Source: an uncultured Saprospirales bacterium
GTDB lineage: Bacteria; Bacteroidota; Bacteroidia; Chitinophagales; Saprospiraceae
Assembly (NCBI GenBank): GCA_937864265.1
Contig: CALMIR010000109.1
Location: 1 to 37,495, forward strand
Direction: 5' to 3'
DNA length: 37,495 nucleotides
The notes beneath the pieces are model-generated. The model made no database searches and was not told the DNA's origin. It worked only from the letters and a program-made list of their open reading frames with translations. This document shows, piece after piece, positions 34,609-37,495 of this stretch (the first letter of the stretch is position 1; each line of letters begins with the position of its first letter). A program made the translations under genes and the position numbers.

Positions 34609-36003
34609 ATGCAATTTAAAATAGCGGCTTTCCGGCAACTGGGCTACGCCACGATGCTTGGCTTGGTGCTTTTATCTGCGCTTTTTTACAAGGAGCGGGC
34701 AGTATTTGTAGATGTCGCATTCCAGACTTTTTTGATGATCAATGAAGGCACTGTACAGGTGATGGTCAATCGCTTTGGCGCGGCGTTGGTGCAGTTGTTG
34801 CCCCTGTTGGCCATCAAGTTGGAAGCCCCTCTTGCCCTAGTTTCCTTTTGCTATTCCATTTCTTTTACGTTGCTGTACTTATTGGTTTATCATTTGATCG
34901 TTCGCTATTTCAAAAACGATTACCTGGGCTGGACTTTGATTTTTCTCTACACCCTGATGATTTTCGACGGATTTTATTGGCCGCCGTCAGAACTGCAACA
35001 AGGGCTGGCTGTGCTATTGCTTTTCTGGGCTTTTTTACTGCGTTATCCCCAGTTGGATCGCGCTTGGGTGTGGGCGATAGTCGTACCCGCACAGATTGCT
35101 TTAGCCTACTACCATCCGCTGGTATTTATCCCTTTTTTCTTTTTGTGGGCATTTTTCGCCCTTCATTTCCAACAACAACTCTGGCACAAGCGCTATTGGC
35201 TGCTCGCTGTTTTGATGGTATTGGTACTGGCATTCAAATCTAAATTTTCCCCCAATTGGTACGATGCAGCTAAGTACGCCAGCTTTTTGGAAAACCTGGA
35301 AAGCTATTTCCCCAATTACCTGGCCTTGCCTGCTAATGTCAAGTTTTTGGAAAACTGCGGGAGCGTTTGGTATTTTTTCCCTTTGTTGCTGTTTGTGAAT
35401 ACAATGGTTTACCTCCGCCGGCGAGCCTGGCTGAAAACGGGCTTGATGTGGGCCGCTTGTCTGGGTTTTTTATTCCTAGTTCACATTGGCTCACCCAATG
35501 CATCCTATCGGTTTTATTTTGAAATCACCTATATGCCCTTGATGGTCTTTGTTGGAGCGCCATTTATGTTCGATGTAGCCCACAAGCTATTACCTGAAAA
35601 GCAACTTATTGGGCTGTTTGCAGTTGCGATGTTGTGGCGACTGGCGGTCATAGCACTCAACCATCAGCCTTTCACAGCGCGTTTGCATTGGCTGGAAGCC
35701 AACGCGAAAAAAGGTGCTGCTCAAGAAAATACAAACCGCCTATTGTGGAGTTATTACGATGTACCCATGGATACTTTACTCATGACCTGGGGTATCCCTT
35801 ATGAAAGTCTGTTGCTCACAGCCATGGCGCACCCGGATTCCGCAAAAACCATTTATGTGGCACCTGATTTTCAGCGTTATGAACAGGAACTCCATACAGA
35901 TACTGTATTCCTTTCCGATTTCAAAGCCTATCCATCCAACAGCCTCAATAGCCGTTATTATCGTTTGCCAAATGCACCGTACCGGAAAATTGAGCGTAAA
36001 TAA
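34609..36003 (+). CDS. Polytopic membrane protein, possibly GT-C-like
   Basis: 464 residues with about ten hydrophobic segments, alternating with short basic loops. The first loop contains 'ERAVFVDVAFQTFLMIN', followed by 'VNRFGAALVQLLPLLAIKLE', a pattern common to an uncharacterised Bacteroidota membrane family that loosely resembles GT-C glycosyltransferases (an Asp in the first extracytoplasmic loop). 'FYWPPSELQQGLAV' is another conserved-looking loop. The C-terminal soluble part (about 395-464) is probably periplasmic. I cannot confirm enzyme activity. The last 59 bp overlap the 3' end of the convergent hydroxylase gene. Confidence -1.
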   Translation: MQFKIAAFRQLGYATMLGLVLLSALFYKERAVFVDVAFQTFLMINEGTVQVMVNRFGAALVQLLPLLAIKLEAPLALVSFCYSISFTLLYLLVYHLIVRYFKNDYLGWTLIFLYTLMIFDGFYWPPSELQQGLAVLLLFWAFLLRYPQLDRAWVWAIVVPAQIALAYYHPLVFIPFFFLWAFFALHFQQQLWHKRYWLLAVLMVLVLAFKSKFSPNWYDAAKYASFLENLESYFPNYLALPANVKFLENCGSVWYFFPLLLFVNTMVYLRRRAWLKTGLMWAACLGFLFLVHIGSPNASYRFYFEITYMPLMVFVGAPFMFDVAHKLLPEKQLIGLFAVAMLWRLAVIALNHQPFTARLHWLEANAKKGAAQENTNRLLWSYYDVPMDTLLMTWGIPYESLLLTAMAHPDSAKTIYVAPDFQRYEQELHTDTVFLSDFKAYPSNSLNSRYYRLPNAPYRKIERK

Positions 36004-37186
36004 AAGCGAGGATACTGAGCAATGCAAAAGATACGAAAAGCGCTACATAGAAGGTCGTTCCATTAAAAACCAGGAACACGCCAAGCGGTAGTGCGGCCAA
36101 ACGCAAGACTTCTATCAGTAACAGCCACTTACTTTGGGTTTCAAAATAAAGAGAGAACAGGAAGGTGGTCACAATAATCCAGATCGCATAGAGACCTTGT
36201 TGCCACGCTGTAAAGTCCGTGTAATTAAACAGAAAATAGGCCGTCAAAGCCAGTGTACCGACAAATTGCACCAGGATATAATATTTGATGGCCTTAATGC
36301 CGGGATTGGCGTCGTACTTTTTATAGTTCGGCGCAACAGGATCAGGCGCCACAAAACCGCCCATATAATCGGGTTTCCAACCTGGTGGACGAAATAAAAT
36401 GCCCAATCCATCCCGCCAATTGCGCGCTTTTGAGGTCAACTGGAACAAATCGATGTAGTGGGCAAAATTGGCATAAATGGGGTTCCAGCTCTGTAGGGAT
36501 TTGGTAATGCCATAATGTGGGCGCTCCTCTTCTTCCTGAAAAGTGCCGAACAGGCGATCCCATACAATGAATACCCCGGCATAATTCTTGTCCAAATACT
36601 TTGGATCCCTACCGTGATGTACCCGATGGTGAGAAGGCGTGTTCATGATGAATTCCACCCAGCGCGGAAACTTATCAATATGCTCGGTGTGAATCCAGAA
36701 TTGGTAAATCAGATTCCAGCCGCCCACAAACACCAATTGTACAGGGCTAAAACCCATCAGCGCCAGCGGCAAATAAAAAGGCATGCTCCATAGAAAAGCC
36801 GTAGAGCTTTGACGCAATGCAACGCCTAAATTGAACTCTTCGCTTTGATGGTGCACGACATGCCCCCCCCAGAAAAGACTAATTTCGTGCGCCATGCGAT
36901 GGCTCCAATAATAGCAGAGGTCGTACAAAACGAAGAGTGCGATGAAAGAAGTCCATGTTTCAGGAATGTGCCCAATAGCGAAATGCTCAAAAACCAAGGT
37001 GTATATGCCTATTTTGATCAATTTCATAAATACCCCACTCACCTGATCGAGGCTACCCAAGTTGAGGTTGGTAACGGTATCGTTCAGGCGGTAAGTTTTT
37101 TTGCCGGAGAAAATCTCATACACGATCTCCAGCATCACCAAGATCAAAAAAAGCGGAATGGCCAATAGAACCGGACTGAAATTCAT
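35945..37186 (-). CDS. Sterol-desaturase / fatty-acid hydroxylase family protein
   Basis: 413 residues from ATG 37186; the upstream TTG at 37204 is not needed. Membrane enzyme of the di-iron histidine-box type. Boxes seen: 'HRMAH' (96-100), 'HVVHH' (109-113), 'HTEH' (166-169) and 'HHRVHH' (186-191), with 'NTPSHHRVHHGRDPKYLDKN' very close to alkylglycerol monooxygenase-like members. Hydrophobic helices precede and follow. It hydroxylates or desaturates a lipid; the particular lipid is unknown. C-terminal residues 290-410 add four more membrane segments. The gene ends inside the tail of the plus-strand membrane-protein gene (59-bp overlap). Confidence -1.
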   Translation of the reverse strand: MNFSPVLLAIPLFLILVMLEIVYEIFSGKKTYRLNDTVTNLNLGSLDQVSGVFMKLIKIGIYTLVFEHFAIGHIPETWTSFIALFVLYDLCYYWSHRMAHEISLFWGGHVVHHQSEEFNLGVALRQSSTAFLWSMPFYLPLALMGFSPVQLVFVGGWNLIYQFWIHTEHIDKFPRWVEFIMNTPSHHRVHHGRDPKYLDKNYAGVFIVWDRLFGTFQEEEERPHYGITKSLQSWNPIYANFAHYIDLFQLTSKARNWRDGLGILFRPPGWKPDYMGGFVAPDPVAPNYKKYDANPGIKAIKYYILVQFVGTLALTAYFLFNYTDFTAWQQGLYAIWIIVTTFLFSLYFETQSKWLLLIEVLRLAALPLGVFLVFNGTTFYVALFVSFALLSILAFIYAQFSGTVHLANDNNGY

Positions 37187-37326
37187 AGCAAAGCATTTGA
37201 GCAAATGTAAGCATTTCGATTGGAGCTTGCAATCAGCTAATTCATGGATATGTGTTCTAGAATGAGCAGCTTACCCCTTTTGGTGCCATCATTTTCAACT
37301 TCATAGCTGACGTAGGGGTAAGCATC

Positions 37327-37357
37327 TTGACCAGCTAAGTAGAAAAGTTTATCTTTG
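37327..37357 (+). promoter_or_regulatory. Promoter of the terminal nuclease-family gene
   Basis: TTG (37327-37329, preceded by C rather than T), 20 bases, then TATCTTTG (37350-37357). It fits the Bacteroidota consensus apart from one base in the -33 and places the transcript start about 15 bases before the GTG start. Confidence -1.
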
Positions 37358-37377
37358 CACTTTAACCCGTTTTCACT

Positions 37378-37495
37378 GTGGAAATAGCCAATCCCATTTA
37401 CGATGTGGTGTTCAAATACTTGTTGGAAGACAACAAGGTGGCCAAAATATTCCTCTCCGCTGTGACGGGTTTGGATATCATTTCGTTGGAGTTCC
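37378..37495 (+). CDS. PD-(D/E)XK nuclease family transposase, 5' part only
   Basis: The frame starts at GTG 37378 and runs off the window after 39 codons. It reads (M)EIANPIYDVVFKYLLEDN, then KVAKIFLSAVTGLDIISLEF, the N-terminal signature of Rpn/PD-(D/E)XK 'transposase' proteins abundant in Bacteroidota, in which 'NPxxDxxFKxL' precedes the nuclease core. These are recombination-promoting nucleases with uncertain mobility. The catalytic residues lie beyond the window. GTG is chosen because it follows the promoter at the right distance and starts the conserved block. The scrap at 4038-4171 belongs to the same family's C-terminus. Confidence -1.
   Translation, partial: MEIANPIYDVVFKYLLEDNKVAKIFLSAVTGLDIISLEF

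Overview
The window looks like chromosomal DNA of a Bacteroidota member, most plausibly Saprospiria (a Haliscomenobacter- or Lewinella-like filamentous bacterium). The evidence is: SprB-type repeats; a type IX secretion (T9SS) C-terminal sorting domain; a GLPGLI-family protein; a carboxypeptidase-regulatory-domain/TonB-type receptor paired with a DUF4249 lipoprotein; and promoters of the Bacteroidota form TTTG-N19/20-TAnnTTTG. The genus is inferred from family content only. I see no rRNA, tRNA, CRISPR array, integrase or complete insertion sequence.

Layout. 1-3885 (minus): three exported proteins, namely a SprB-repeat protein, an unknown, and a transglutaminase-like protein. 3886-4282: a decayed C-terminal scrap of a PD-(D/E)XK nuclease/transposase gene, then a promoter carrying three helically phased TTAACCT boxes. 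4283-8015 (plus): GLPGLI protein and a large outer-membrane beta-barrel protein. 8110-8994 (minus): SH3-like exported protein. 9486-12703 (plus): TonB-dependent receptor plus DUF4249 lipoprotein. 12704-12893: heptamer repeats and a GC-rich block of nested palindromes. 12894-15595 (minus): a subtilase-SPOR protein without a signal peptide, a MITE-like inverted repeat, and an ECF sigma factor. 15908-18671 (plus): XRE regulator, GAF-PP2C phosphatase, and a translationally coupled TM2-TPR-SHOCT protein.

18745-25344 (plus) is mostly housekeeping: CBS protein, single-POTRA BamA-like protein, NAD kinase, NIF3-like protein and C4 zinc-ribbon coiled-coil protein, closed by an intrinsic terminator, then a TPR protein. 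25385-25967 is a small toxin-antitoxin locus with its own promoter, a foldable leader, an intact antitoxin-like ORF and a PIN-domain (VapC-like) toxin cut off after about 28 residues where it meets the convergent neighbour. 25948-28671 (minus) is a two-gene operon of a tandem universal stress protein and a GCS2-type ligase fused to CBS domains. 28794-34220 (minus) encodes an 1808-residue secreted protein with dockerin-like, cohesin-like and T9SS domains. 34609-36003 (plus) is a polytopic membrane protein whose 3' end overlaps a convergent sterol-desaturase-family hydroxylase (35945-37186). The window ends in the 5' part of a second PD-(D/E)XK nuclease/transposase-family gene with a good promoter.

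No single segment is an obvious undescribed defence or biosynthetic system. The best candidates for novelty are the structured leader and truncated toxin at 25.4-26.0 kb, the phased-box promoter at 4.2 kb, the cytosolic-looking subtilase-SPOR protein behind a MITE-like palindrome, and the GCS2-CBS/USP operon.
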